Below, one piece after another: positions 21,538 through 30,857 of a DNA stretch of 64,000 nucleotides. A program made the translations under genes and the position numbers. Positions within the stretch are counted from its first letter, which is position 1; each line of letters starts with the position of its first letter. Origin of the DNA: Paramacrobiotus metropolitanus. Its lineage: Eukaryota > Tardigrada > Eutardigrada > Parachela > Macrobiotidae. The notes under the pieces are model-generated. The model saw only the letters and a program-made list of their open reading frames with translations. It was not told the DNA's origin and made no database searches. Location: contig NW_026570270.1 in assembly GCF_019649055.1 (NCBI RefSeq), forward strand, positions 62,001 through 126,000, written 5' to 3'.

Positions 21538-21855
21538 ATGGTACTCCAAGAACTTAAATTCGATGAATCTCGCTACATTCAAATATTCAATCGTCAGTAC
21601 GGTTACGGAATGCCCGTTTACCGCGGTGCACCAATGACGGGTGGCAGCTTTTGGGGTCGCATCATAGGATTTGCGCGGGGGTTGTTTAGTAAGGCTGCAC
21701 CTCACATCAAAAACATGATTGCTACCGCCCAACCACACATGAAGACATTTGCCTCGAAAGCGGTAGAATCAGCCATCGATAAAGCTGTCGAGCACGTCAG
21801 TGAAAAATACGTCAACAAAGCGGCTCAGGCATTAAGGGACGAAAGAAAAAAATAG
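21538..21855 (+). CDS. pVI-like minor capsid peptide with adenain-type cleavage motif
   Basis: 105 residues, intact, starting 2 bases after the penton stop. It contains APMTGGSFWGRI: MTGG-S fits the adenovirus protease consensus (M/I/L)xGG-x. Cleavage would free a fragment that starts with an amphipathic, Phe/Trp-containing helix (SFWGRIIGFARGLF), as in adenovirus pVI, followed by a Lys/Ala-rich helical segment. In adenoviruses pVI lies inside hexon and helps membrane disruption. The protease gene is 1.4 kb downstream. The assignment rests on position, size and motif, not on a search. Confidence 0.55.
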   Translation: MVLQELKFDESRYIQIFNRQYGYGMPVYRGAPMTGGSFWGRIIGFARGLFSKAAPHIKNMIATAQPHMKTFASKAVESAIDKAVEHVSEKYVNKAAQALRDERKK

Positions 21856-21910
21856 TCAGCATTAGTAAGAAGCAACGAGCAATTGACGCGATAAAAGACA
21901 AACTGTAGCA

Positions 21911-23257
21911 ATGGCGCTTATAGAAAACGGCTCAGAGCCATCAATGTTGTTAGAGAGTCACTTATTCTACTTACCTTCAACACTAACGGAACGATGGAAT
22001 ACCAGAGATTATTATTTGGGGCCCTCACAAGCCACGACCGACGAATCCAATGATTTTTCATTTACTGTAGCTCCATGTCAGTCGGAATTGGTTAGCTTAG
22101 CCGATATTCGATTTACGTGCGATCTTCACGTTACTAATGCAGCTGGAACCATACCAACGGATAGCGACTGTTTGGCCCCTATTAACAACATTGTACACAG
22201 TCTTTTCGAGCAAGTTAGTGTTACTCTAGGCGGTCGCAGTATATCGGACAGTAGCTCGATGTATCACATTCGCGCTTATTTGGAGAGCCTTTTGGGTTAT
22301 ACAAAACAAGCGCAGCTAACCCAACTAAGTCTGGTGGGTTCGCTATGGACACTGAAATGTCCAAAGATCCGATTTTCACAGAGAAAGTAGACGGAAAATC
22401 ATCTTTCCATAGTGAAGGTGCTGAAAAAAGGCGAAAGTGGATACAAACATTGAAGCCACTCCAGTTGTCAGGCAAGTTGCACTGCGACTTGTTTCAGCAG
22501 GATCGCCCACTTATACCAGGCGTAGAGTTAAGCATCAAACTGATTCGTAACCGAAAGAATCTAGCGTTTATTGCCGATAGCGACCTGGCAGCACCTAAAG
22601 TTGTAGCGATTCGGAATCCCCGATTGCGTATACGCAAATACGAACCAGCTCCGGATTATCTTGCCGCAATGACAAAGCAACTGGTTGGCAATAATGCAAA
22701 ATATCACGTTGAACGCGTTGCGATGCGGCAGTGTACTCTGATATCTGGTCAGCAACAACACGTGTGGGCGAATATCGTGATTGGACAGCTCCCAAAGGTA
22801 ATGTTCCTAGCCCTATCACCCAGTCGTTCTTTTGCTGGGGAATACAAGTCAACTCCCTTTAATTTCGATCATTTTAACCTGTCTTATGTCCATGCCGAGA
22901 TCGACGGCCAGCTGTTTCCCACTCGAGGATACAATTTAGATTATGAAAACGGGGCCACAGCCGAGGCCTACGAAGGACTTTTAGACACACTGGAGCGTTT
23001 AGGAGAAGGTCCGGGCGAGCTACCCTTTGATCGTTCGGATTATAATGCTGGTGGCTTTTGTATTTACGGCTTTGACTTCACTCGCGGACATACTGGCCGC
23101 GGGGCTCTTCTCTCTAATTAGGCAAGGCAATCTTAACATTAACTTTAAATTTGCCAAAGCTTTAAAGGAAGGAGTGGTGTGTGTTGCAATGTTAGTCTTT
23201 GACAACGTTATCGAAATAAATAACAACAGACAGGTTTTGTTTGATTTTGCTCCATGA
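21911..23257 (+). pseudogene. Polinton major capsid protein (double jelly roll), two frame breaks
   Basis: Hexon-like major capsid protein, about 448 residues expected. Start ATG at 21911. N-terminal half: TLTERWNTRDYYLGPSQ, DFSFTVAPC, a Gly-rich VTLGGRSISDSS and Y.IRAYLESLLGY, all typical of Polinton major capsid proteins. A frame change near 22335 moves to the frame reading GKLHCDLFQQDRPLIPGVEL and, later, PSRSFAGEYKSTPFNF. A second near 23115 leads to the C-terminal FDNVIEIN segment ending at 23257. The stop overlaps the protease ATG (ATGA). Both breaks are single-base and would stop translation, so no full-length capsid protein can be made from this copy as read. Confidence 0.78.
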
Positions 23258-23765
23258 ACAGTATAGAAATCGACAATGCCCTTAGAAGGGATCCAATAGT
23301 TCGTGATATTTTTGTTGAGTCTTTCCTTGTGATAAAATTCCTGACAAAGAATTTCCGGGTGCCTACATCGTGAATACGCAACCTAGCACTGCCTCGGGAG
23401 AGCACTGGGTCGCATTTTACTGCACTAAACCCGGTACAGTGGAAGCCTTTGACTCGTTTGGACGAAACCCAGCAGAGTATTCTCCACACATCAAAGACTG
23501 GATAGGTCAAGACTACATTACCATGTCAAATACGATGCGACAAAGCATAGATTCTACAGTCTGTGGTCAGTACTGTATGTTTTACGTACTTCTACGTTGT
23601 CGAGGGTATTCCTATGAAGATGTTATGTCCGCCTTAACCAAGCATAAAGGCGTGAATGACAAATTTATTCGAAAATTTATAAACAAGTACTTTAACCTGC
23701 ACACTGCGCTACGAGACGATAATTTTATAAGGCAACTAATAAAATGGATAGACCCCAAAAAATAG
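23254..23765 (+). pseudogene. adenain-like cysteine protease, one frame break
   Basis: Virion maturation protease of the adenain (C5/Ulp1-like) clan. Catalytic His in EHWVAFYC, acidic residue in AFDSFG, and the oxyanion Gln/Cys region DSTVCGQYCMFY are all visible in the long frame 23370-23765. The start (ATG 23254, MNSIEIDNALRRDP) is in a different frame, with the change near 23335. About 170 residues expected, slightly shorter than adenovirus protease (about 204). It fits as the processor of the pVI-like peptide. Confidence 0.82.
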
Positions 23766-24076
23766 CAACACTTATCTTCTGGGGTCTTATGATCTCCGTA
23801 CTACTAATATTCAATGTTCTTGAGATATGCAATCATGTTTCCCGAAAAACTAACCTGACTCAATCCAATGAGATCACTAAACATGTCTTGAACTTGATGA
23901 TGAGTGATGCCGAATTCAGTAATGGATCGGTGTTTGGTCACTCACCGGCCCTGCCGGTGAGTGCCCAAACACCCTGCCGCTCGCCGCCTCTAAACAAAGC
24001 TGTCCACATGATTCCTGACAACTTAGACTTGAACACAAGTCTGGGAGAAAAGGCGGTGCTTGCCGCAGTATTTTAA
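23744..24076 (+). CDS. small single-pass membrane protein of the Polinton
   Basis: 110 residues beginning MDRPQKIATLIF inside the last 22 bases of the protease frame. One hydrophobic segment (TLIFWGLMISVLLIFNVLEI, about 9-28) is followed by a polar, Pro-containing tail. The overlapping start suggests a compact viral arrangement. Function unknown. Confidence 0.5.
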   Translation: MDRPQKIATLIFWGLMISVLLIFNVLEICNHVSRKTNLTQSNEITKHVLNLMMSDAEFSNGSVFGHSPALPVSAQTPCRSPPLNKAVHMIPDNLDLNTSLGEKAVLAAVF

Positions 24077-24246
24077 CGCCGGTAGTAGTGCAGTTGGAAA
24101 TGGAAAGTGATTGGTTGTAAAATGCAGCAACATGCTCCGCCTTTTTGGCTGCACATTATGTGTACGGACTTCAATGTGCTAAACGGTCGCAATATTTTAA
24201 CTGAGAGAAATGTTTAGCTGCTAGTCTGGGGTACTTCAAATTAGAG

Positions 24247-25451
24247 CCCTGCAACGGACTGGGAAATCCGATCCACTCCGAACCCACTCCGATTTTCGGA
24301 CCGGATTGGACGGATTTCAATCTGGAAAATTCGGAGCCGGAGTATTTTCGGAGTTTATGTGCACCTGACCGGATCGGGTTCGGATGCAATCAAGACTCCG
24401 AATAATCCGTAAATAAATAAAATTTATTAGTTAATTTTATTGAATTTCACCGGCCTTCAAAACAAAATTTTCGTCAGCTTCGCTTCGCGCGATGCTTCCG
24501 TTTACCTTAATTAATTTGGACCGAAGTACCTGCTTTTGTTTAGTTGACTGTTGTTAATTCTCTTTCACTTCCTTTTATTAATTCTCCTGACACTTTTAAT
24601 ATTTTGAGTGTTTTACGATTGTTATGATGTTGTTATTTGTTATTGCCTTATCAAATAATTTTAATATAAGTACTACAGTACGGTTGAAGTTTAAACGCAC
24701 CACATGTGTTGTGCAGCTCAGTCAGTTTCACTAGGCACCGGCTTCCCATTTTATTTGCAGCACTTGTAATTGGATTAATACTGGAGATTAGGATACCAAT
24801 AATAATATATTCTAAGTATATATACTATTATTAAATATAATAATATAAAATACACTAAGGAATGCACAAAACTACCATTTATTTTAGTTCAGGGCGTTTA
24901 GAAACACCCTCCCTCTAATTATCTGTCCCTATTTTTGAACCTGGCTAATACGTGGGTAATCCGTGGGCTGAACCGCATACAACAAAAAGATCTGATACAG
25001 ATTTCTGACAGTGAGGATAGAGAACTAACCTCTCCAATTGCTTCAACACTGTAGTGCTAAAAAACTAAATTCACCTGAAAAATTTTGTAAATATAAATCC
25101 TCTAGCTTAACCTTTATTATGCCCAAGAAACTTGTACCTGTGAATTCTGAAGTCTTTTGGCTACCGACAACATGGCTAAAATTTTTTTGAATGCCATGTT
25201 ACGGTACTTCGGCATTAAAATTTTTAACTACGGCATTAAAATTTTTTTAATGTGGGGATGTCTAATAAAATTAAGCAATATTCTTTTGGAAAATTTTTCG
25301 GATCGGATCGGAGTGGGTTCGGATTGGCCAAAAATATTTTCGGATCGGATTGGTCGGAGTACGATTTTTAGAATTCGGAGTCGGACTGGGTTTGGATAAA
25401 ATTTTCTAAGTTTGGATCGGACTGGACGCAGTTTTGTACTCCGTTGCAGGG
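24247..25451. mobile_element. non-autonomous inverted-repeat element, about 1.2 kb, nested in the Polinton
   Basis: Ends CCCTGCAACGGA (24247) and its reverse complement (25440-25451). The terminal 150 bases on each side are rich in CGGATCGGATTGG/CCGATCC words arranged as inverted copies (24265-24390 versus 25296-25430). The interior is AT-rich with no coding capacity. The GCAACG-type end hints at hAT relatives, but flanking bases show no clean 8-bp duplication. Confidence 0.72.
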
Positions 25452-25810
25452 AACTAAAAGGTAGTGATCGCTCTGCGACTTCAAGTAGTAATAGAGAAAG
25501 TTACTTACTTAATTATTGTTAGCAAAATGAGTTCCGTTCGTAGTATAATACAGCTTGCGCGTTTTATTTTAATAGAACTGGTGAAGTGCACATGGTGACA
25601 ACTTTAATCACTGAATCTAAGACTTAGTATATTATGTACTGTTGCGTACCGTATCCATGTAAGTAAATAATATTTTAGTTTTACAAGGTTTGAAAGTAGG
25701 ATTTTTCTAATAAAAACATATTCCTTGAGTGAGCGCAGATGCGAAAAGTATATCTTTAATTCTTCATTCATGCAATGTCAATATCCTTAAGCGACCAAAG
25801 TGTAATAGAA

Positions 25811-26481
25811 GGAGGGGGTAAATACACGGGATAGACAGGAAAAACGGCAATAATAAGGGATAACCATTCAGGTGTTGTGCACCATGGCCAGCCGCCAAGG
25901 GAAAGCAGTCCAGCGACACTACACAAAATTCATGCTTTGAGACCCGAGCTGCCTTCTCCGTAGACTCCTACGTTATACTCAAACACCTACGTCTTCGAGA
26001 ATTCAGAATCAAACCGTGTAATCTACATCTTAAAGAGCAAGAAATAATTAACAAGATTTTCGATACCACGCAAGCCGTGATCTGAGAAACAAGACAAGTT
26101 AGAGCCAATTCGGTTTCCCATAGACAAAGCAATGGAGCTCCGTGAAAACAAATCATCCAACTCCTATGCTTAGTCTACGAGAAACTCAAATGGTTCAGTC
26201 TTGCTTCAGTTTTAATTAGTGGCGAATTATTTCGTATCAAAAATCTTGTAAATTTTTTCTTGTTCTTTCGAGCTATCGATTGTGCGGATTAGTTCTGAAA
26301 TATGCAAGACGAAGGTGGTTGTGTTTATAGAAGTCTACGGAGAAACAACCTCAGACTGAAGTCTCAACGACTGATCTGCAATGTCACTAGAACTGCCTTC
26401 CCTTGGTGGCTGGCCGTGTTACAACACGAAGGGTTATCCTTATTATTGCCGTTTTCTGTCTTTCCGTGTATTTACCCCTCC
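25811..26481. repeat. foldback element, arms about 160 bp
   Basis: 25811-25975 and 26325-26481 are inverted copies at high identity: GGAGGGGGTAAATACACGGG versus its complement at the right end, then matching blocks around CCGCCAAGGGAAAG and GTCTACGGAGAA. Likely a MITE or foldback element nested in the Polinton. No gene inside. Confidence 0.75.
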
Positions 26482-27341
26482 TTGTACCCGTAATTCGTTA
26501 AGGTTTTATATACGAACATTTAACAAATTTCAGTTGGCAATACATCGATATGTATTAACACGGCTGTCGTAACTAGTAACACTCCATGAACTCAAACCTA
26601 ACCTTTCCAGTACACACATGTCGACCGCGGAGCTGGAAACTTACCTTGTCGACCGAAGCGTAACGAAAGCCTATGTTCAAGACTAATGCAAAATGTGGTG
26701 TGTATATGCGTGGCTAACCACCAGCAAATGCACGCATGCACGATGGTACCTGTCACCAAATGCACAGCACGGTTGCCGTATATACTCACGCCACATATAA
26801 CTCGTAGTGTCTGTACGTCGGTCACCGTCAGGAAATGCTAACATGCACGGTGATATTTGCACCCGGATGCCCACCTATGCACGGTAACCGTATATAATGG
26901 CCGGTGGTAATCTCCCCGATATCAAAAGATTACTGTGTTTGCTTTTTGGTAACAATGGCAACATAGCGCTACCGAATGTTCGTGGGGGCATTATTACCTG
27001 TCACAAGCGATGGGCTTCATCACCAGTATTGGAATCGTTAGCCGATAGCGACAGTATCAATTTACCGGTTTCCGTTAAACATCTTTGATTCAATATTCTA
27101 GTTTGGTGTTGCAGACACAGTCCAGTACCATAATACTGTTCCTGAAACTCTTTTCTTGACACCCTCTGGACTTCTGACATTGTACAACATAACAAAAACT
27201 AAGTAACGAAATAATACTAGAAAAACCCCAAATTGTGCAATTTCCGGCAAATATGTCCCCACAGACATTTTTGCAGTGCCCCGATGTGAACCAAACAACC
27301 CTGTGCGATAAAAAAATCAAAACGAATTAATATCCCGGTTA
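26482..27341. other. no gene seen
   Basis: Short open frames only. Words resembling GCATGCACGGT recur loosely at 26730-26890 but form no clear array. Confidence 0.4.
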
Positions 27342-27765
27342 TTAACAAGTATCTTCTAGAAAATTGCCTAATCGGAATAGCACTCCGTTAGCATTACTAA
27401 GGGCAATTTCGTGTAAATGGTAGCCCTCCGGCCAGGTCGGTATCACCAGATTTTTGACATGATAGTATACGGGAACGCTGCTTTTCAGTTCAGTTTTTAG
27501 TTTTCTATAAAACGTCACCAGCGTTACTAAATCCAACCCCTCCTACCGCATTCAGCAGATTTACTGTGCCATTGACTGCTTTGCATATTATGTGCATATT
27601 GTGGCGGTGACCTTCCACAGCACTGTATGAACCGGCATAAATTTTTCCACTAGAGTTGAAGAAATTATGATTTTGTGTACAGTGTCGAAACATGTATTCG
27701 AAACACTTACGTAATTTTATGTAAATGCTTAGCGGCGCCAGAGGCCGAGATTTCACTATTGTCAT
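27342..27765 (-). other. possible exons of an unrecognised minus-strand gene
   Basis: Minus-strand open segments from the ATG at 27765 (MTIVKSRPLAPLSIYIKL) run to a good donor (GTAAGT, about 27712); further open segments (SGKIYAGSYS, then HVKNLVIPTWPEG) follow with plausible TCTAG and TTATAG acceptors. The phases do not all agree and no family is recognised. It may be a decayed Polinton or host gene. Confidence 0.22.
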
Positions 27766-28331
27766 TGTACTAAAATTATACCAGCTGGGATGAGAGCATT
27801 AAATAATCGAAAAAGAGTGCCCACTGTAAAACGGGGTATCATCATTTAGGATATAGTCCTGCTCCGCTTCGATCCTGCAGTGCGCGCAAAAAGTGAGTGC
27901 ACTTTTCTAGTATGTAGTACACAATACTAAATACTTATTTTGTACATTTTTTATTTTTGCGGTATAGATTTACGAGCTGTACACTCTTCCGCTGCGGACC
28001 GACCTCGCGCAAAAAATTGCACAATAAGGTCACAAAAGAACAGCAACAGATATGGTATTGGAGAATAAAAGCATGACCTATTTTTACCGCGTGTGTCACT
28101 ATTCCTGAAGCAGATGGTTGGTTTGCAAACAAAAGAGTACACTTTTGAGAAACATTTGAAGGAACTATGATGCAATACTGTTTTATTTTACCTTTACTCA
28201 TATTCTACGTTTTAATTAGCGCAGATCAGATCGTGCATATCCGGAATAAAGATCCGTACAAACCACTATTTAAATCTCACTGTCCCCTAACAACCGCATT
28301 AATCATTTTATAATTTTCAAATTGTAACAGA

Positions 28332-28988
28332 ATGCCGCACGGTCGCGTGGCAAAAAAACTAGGGTAGAGTCCTCTCCGCTCCAGGCGAGCCGGTGCAATA
28401 CTGCCGGTTGGCCGTATTCACCAGGCTATGATTCAGGGTAGCCAAACTGAAGAATCCGCATCTGTATTCATGGCCGGGGTTCTAGAGTATTTGGTTGCCG
28501 AACTCCTGTTCCTTGCTGGAAACGTGGCAGAAGTTGCACGTGCCACCGACATCAAGCCGGGTCACATTGATCAAGCCATTCGTGACGATCCGGAGGTAGG
28601 TTTTGTAAATACATATGCTACTTGCTTATTACGGTCGCATAAATATTATCATTACACCCTTAAAAATTATCATTAAATATTATAAATATAATATTATAAA
28701 ATTTATAATAATAATATTTAATATTATCATACTCCCTTATTAAATATTACAAATATTATCATACACCCTTATTAAATCCGGCAATTATTATTATCTACAG
28801 TTACTGCAAGTCATGCTGGTATGCGATAACGCAAAAGCTATCTAAAATATTTATAACGCACATATCTGTATAGACCTGTTTGTTGATATTACTTATATGA
28901 AATCATAATAATACTTTCTTCTTCGCAGTTTACAACGCTCTTATGGGGTGTGCTCCTGGGATGGTGCGATCGCCATAACCGCCGCTAA
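28332..28988 (+). pseudogene. histone H2A-like gene inside the Polinton, in-frame stop near the start
   Basis: Core histone fold of H2A. Exons about 28368-28595 and 28929-28988, joined after DDPE in phase 0 (GTAGGT...CGCAG). The first exon shows RAG.ILPVGRIH, VLEYLVAELLFLAGNVAE and IKPGHIDQAIRDDPE, matching AGLQFPVGRIHR, AVLEYLTAEILELAGNAA and IIPRHLQLAIRNDEE. The C-terminal docking region is short and divergent (FTTLLWGVLLG, basic end) with no VTIAQGGV. The acidic patch is reduced: Glu in LEY and AE kept, the third Glu is Phe and one of the DEE group is Pro. An ATG at 28332 with a basic leader is in frame, but a TAG at 28365-28367 interrupts it; either the gene is dead or an upstream exon splices to the AG at 28366-28367. 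Replication-type H2A genes lack introns, so this resembles a variant. Confidence 0.65.
28640..28790. repeat. AT-rich degenerate repeats in the H2A-like intron
   Basis: ATTATCAT(T/A)CACCCTTA.TAAAT units recur three or four times among TAATATTATAAATA palindromic runs. Typical low-complexity intron sequence. Confidence 0.55.
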
Positions 28989-29349
28989 TAGATTTTGCTC
29001 GAGATGTCGTACTGTGTGCTGATGTGCTAATAAAAACTTGTTTTCCTTATGAATTTTTGAAATGATAACAATATTAAAAAACTAAACTTGCTTTAGCTAG
29101 TTGAGTGGAATCTATATTCAGTGGAATGTGAATGTTATCCCGTACTTCTGTTTTGGAATAAAATAATTTTCAGGTGTCTCCCACACCTGACAGTCTCGTA
29201 GTCATCAGGACCACATCATAATAACTGAACGCGTTACCAAGCCTGTTACAATAAACTGCTTTTGACAGCAAAAAAATCCTGCCGACTTTACAGTAAGCAG
29301 TAATATTTTCAGTCACTGACATTAAAATTCGGGCAATACTGTATCTGCA

Positions 29350-29435
29350 CAGTTATCAATGAGAATCAATGAGAACTTAAGTGAGTGTATCAATGAGAAG
29401 TTGTACAATCTATCAATGAGAACTTAAGTCGAAAT
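29350..29435. repeat. short direct repeats of TATCAATGAGAA
   Basis: Four copies of (T)ATCAATGAGAA at about 29355, 29368, 29389 and 29413, two of them followed by CTTAAGT. Significance unknown. Confidence 0.5.
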
Positions 29436-30084
29436 ACAGTTGGCTACCATACAACACAAACCGCATCGAAATAGTCAGTAGTAGGTACCTATTTTTACCG
29501 TATAGTGTAGAATAACGACGTAGTTGTCCGAAAATCCAGTTCAATAAGATCAAGAAAAAACCCTTGGGTGCCGTATCCTTAGCTTTTCCAGCATCAGTTA
29601 TCAGTTTCCAGGGTGGTACAGCAACCGTGTTCTCCCTCACAATGTAACGTACCAGGATCGAATACGCTTTATTAGTCTGTCCACTAGCCATGTAAAACCG
29701 ACGTCCCACAAAATACAGTATGAGTACATTGCTAAGAGGTGTACGTCCATTTGGACCCCGCCAAACAATCTCGTGAGGCCCCAGGGCTTAACTTTTATAA
29801 TAATTATTAGAATGATAGCCAGTATGAGTATGATAGAATGGGTATGATAGCCTGCTCATTACACAAAAAATTGTAAACATACGGTGAACTACAGCAATAA
29901 ACAGATTACTGTACATACAAAATGCATACACAGTACGTACACAGTATAACTATACGAGTACATACATAAATTAAACAGACAAAGCTACTGTGTAGAAAAT
30001 TTATATACAGTAGTCATTATCGTTGCACAAAGTGGTTCTCGTGCAAGCAGTTCTTAGGGCGTCAGTTTACCGATCTGATCATCG

Positions 30085-30258
30085 CCACGCCTTATCGCAC
30101 CTGTGATACACTGTGGAGAGACAAAGGGAGTGTAAACATTCCGATTTTACAGCCACTGAGTGCCCATCTCCGCACATAGACACTATTGGGTAGAAAATAC
30201 GGTGGCCAGCACCGCCTTTTCATCTCTCGCAGTGTATCACAGGTGTGATAAGGCGGAG
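30085..30258. mobile_element. MITE, about 174 bp, 38-bp inverted ends
   Basis: Left arm CCACGCCTTATCGCACCTG... and right arm ending CAGGTGTGATAAGGCGGAG are near-perfect inverted copies over about 38 bases (through GATACACTG and GAGAGA). No coding capacity. Lies near the right end of the Polinton. Confidence 0.72.
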
Positions 30259-30302
30259 TAAGGTAACAAAACGGGCGTCCAGCATTAACTGATTGTTATA
30301 AC

Positions 30303-30430
30303 TATGTGTATGGCGCGTCGGGAGACATTCCATGAAAAGTAGGTCACCGGACAGCGTCATGCTGAATTAGGTCGGCATATGAATAGGCAGTCCATCTCAA
30401 GGAATGTCTCCCGGCGCGCCATGCACAACT
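30303..30430. mobile_element. second small inverted-repeat element, about 128 bp
   Basis: Left arm TGTATGGCGCGTCGGGAGAC and right arm GTCTCCCGGCGCGCCATGCA are inverted copies over about 27 bases around GGAGACATTCC. Unrelated in sequence to the neighbouring MITE. Confidence 0.65.
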
Positions 30431-30734
30431 TCACTCGAAATCAACAGCCGACGTCTGGATACTTAGTGTGAACAACACCACTGCACTAACATCATTATAA
30501 TTTACTTAAACTAAACTACTTTATGGTAACATTAATCATAGTTAAATACAGAATACTATTGCGATAGTTATTATTATTGTTTAAGAATTTAAGTTAATAA
30601 CGTAATTTACTGTTAGGATTATGATTATAACCATATAGCTAACTAAATAAAAACATAAGTTTGTTGTTGTAATGGGTTTAACGTTGTTGTAATTATAGCC
30701 GTAATTATTGTTGTGTTCCAGATGTTATTGTTTA

Positions 30735-30851
30735 TTGTAGCTACGCCGAATTATTGATGTTTAGAGTGTTTGTAAATAAATAATATGTCTGTTATTCATA
30801 AACAAGATGTTAATGTTTGTCCGGTGACCATTTCAACGCTTCTTTTCTTCT
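30735..30851. repeat. right terminal inverted repeat of the Polinton
   Basis: Reverse complement of the left end: 29 terminal bases identical, then gapped similarity including the ACGCCGAATT block at about 30743. The inner limit is uncertain. Confidence 0.82.
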
Positions 30852-30857
30852 GGGGAG
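30852..30857. repeat. right target-site duplication GGGGAG
   Basis: Identical to the six bases at 14560-14565 and directly outside the right inverted end. Confidence 0.88.

Larger units (their letters stand above)
14566..30851. mobile_element. Maverick/Polinton-type (adintovirus-like) element, about 16.3 kb
   Basis: Bounded by inverted ends that begin 5'-AG (AGAAGAAAAGAAGCG...), flanked by a perfect 6-bp duplication, and containing a retrovirus-type integrase, packaging ATPase, adenain-like protease, penton-type and double-jelly-roll capsid genes. These are the hallmarks of Polintons, which are typically 15-20 kb. It sits inside the last exon of a dioxygenase-like gene. Cargo includes an IAP and a TBP-like gene on the left half and an H2A-like gene on the right. 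Several core genes carry one-base frame breaks, so this copy is probably unable to form particles. No family B polymerase was seen; the right third is filled with nested inverted-repeat elements that may have replaced or destroyed it. Confidence 0.9.

Noticed and set aside
24266-24395. Repeated CGGATCGG words considered as a regulatory array
   Set aside because: They recur as inverted copies at the other end of the same 1.2 kb element, so terminal repeats explain them better.
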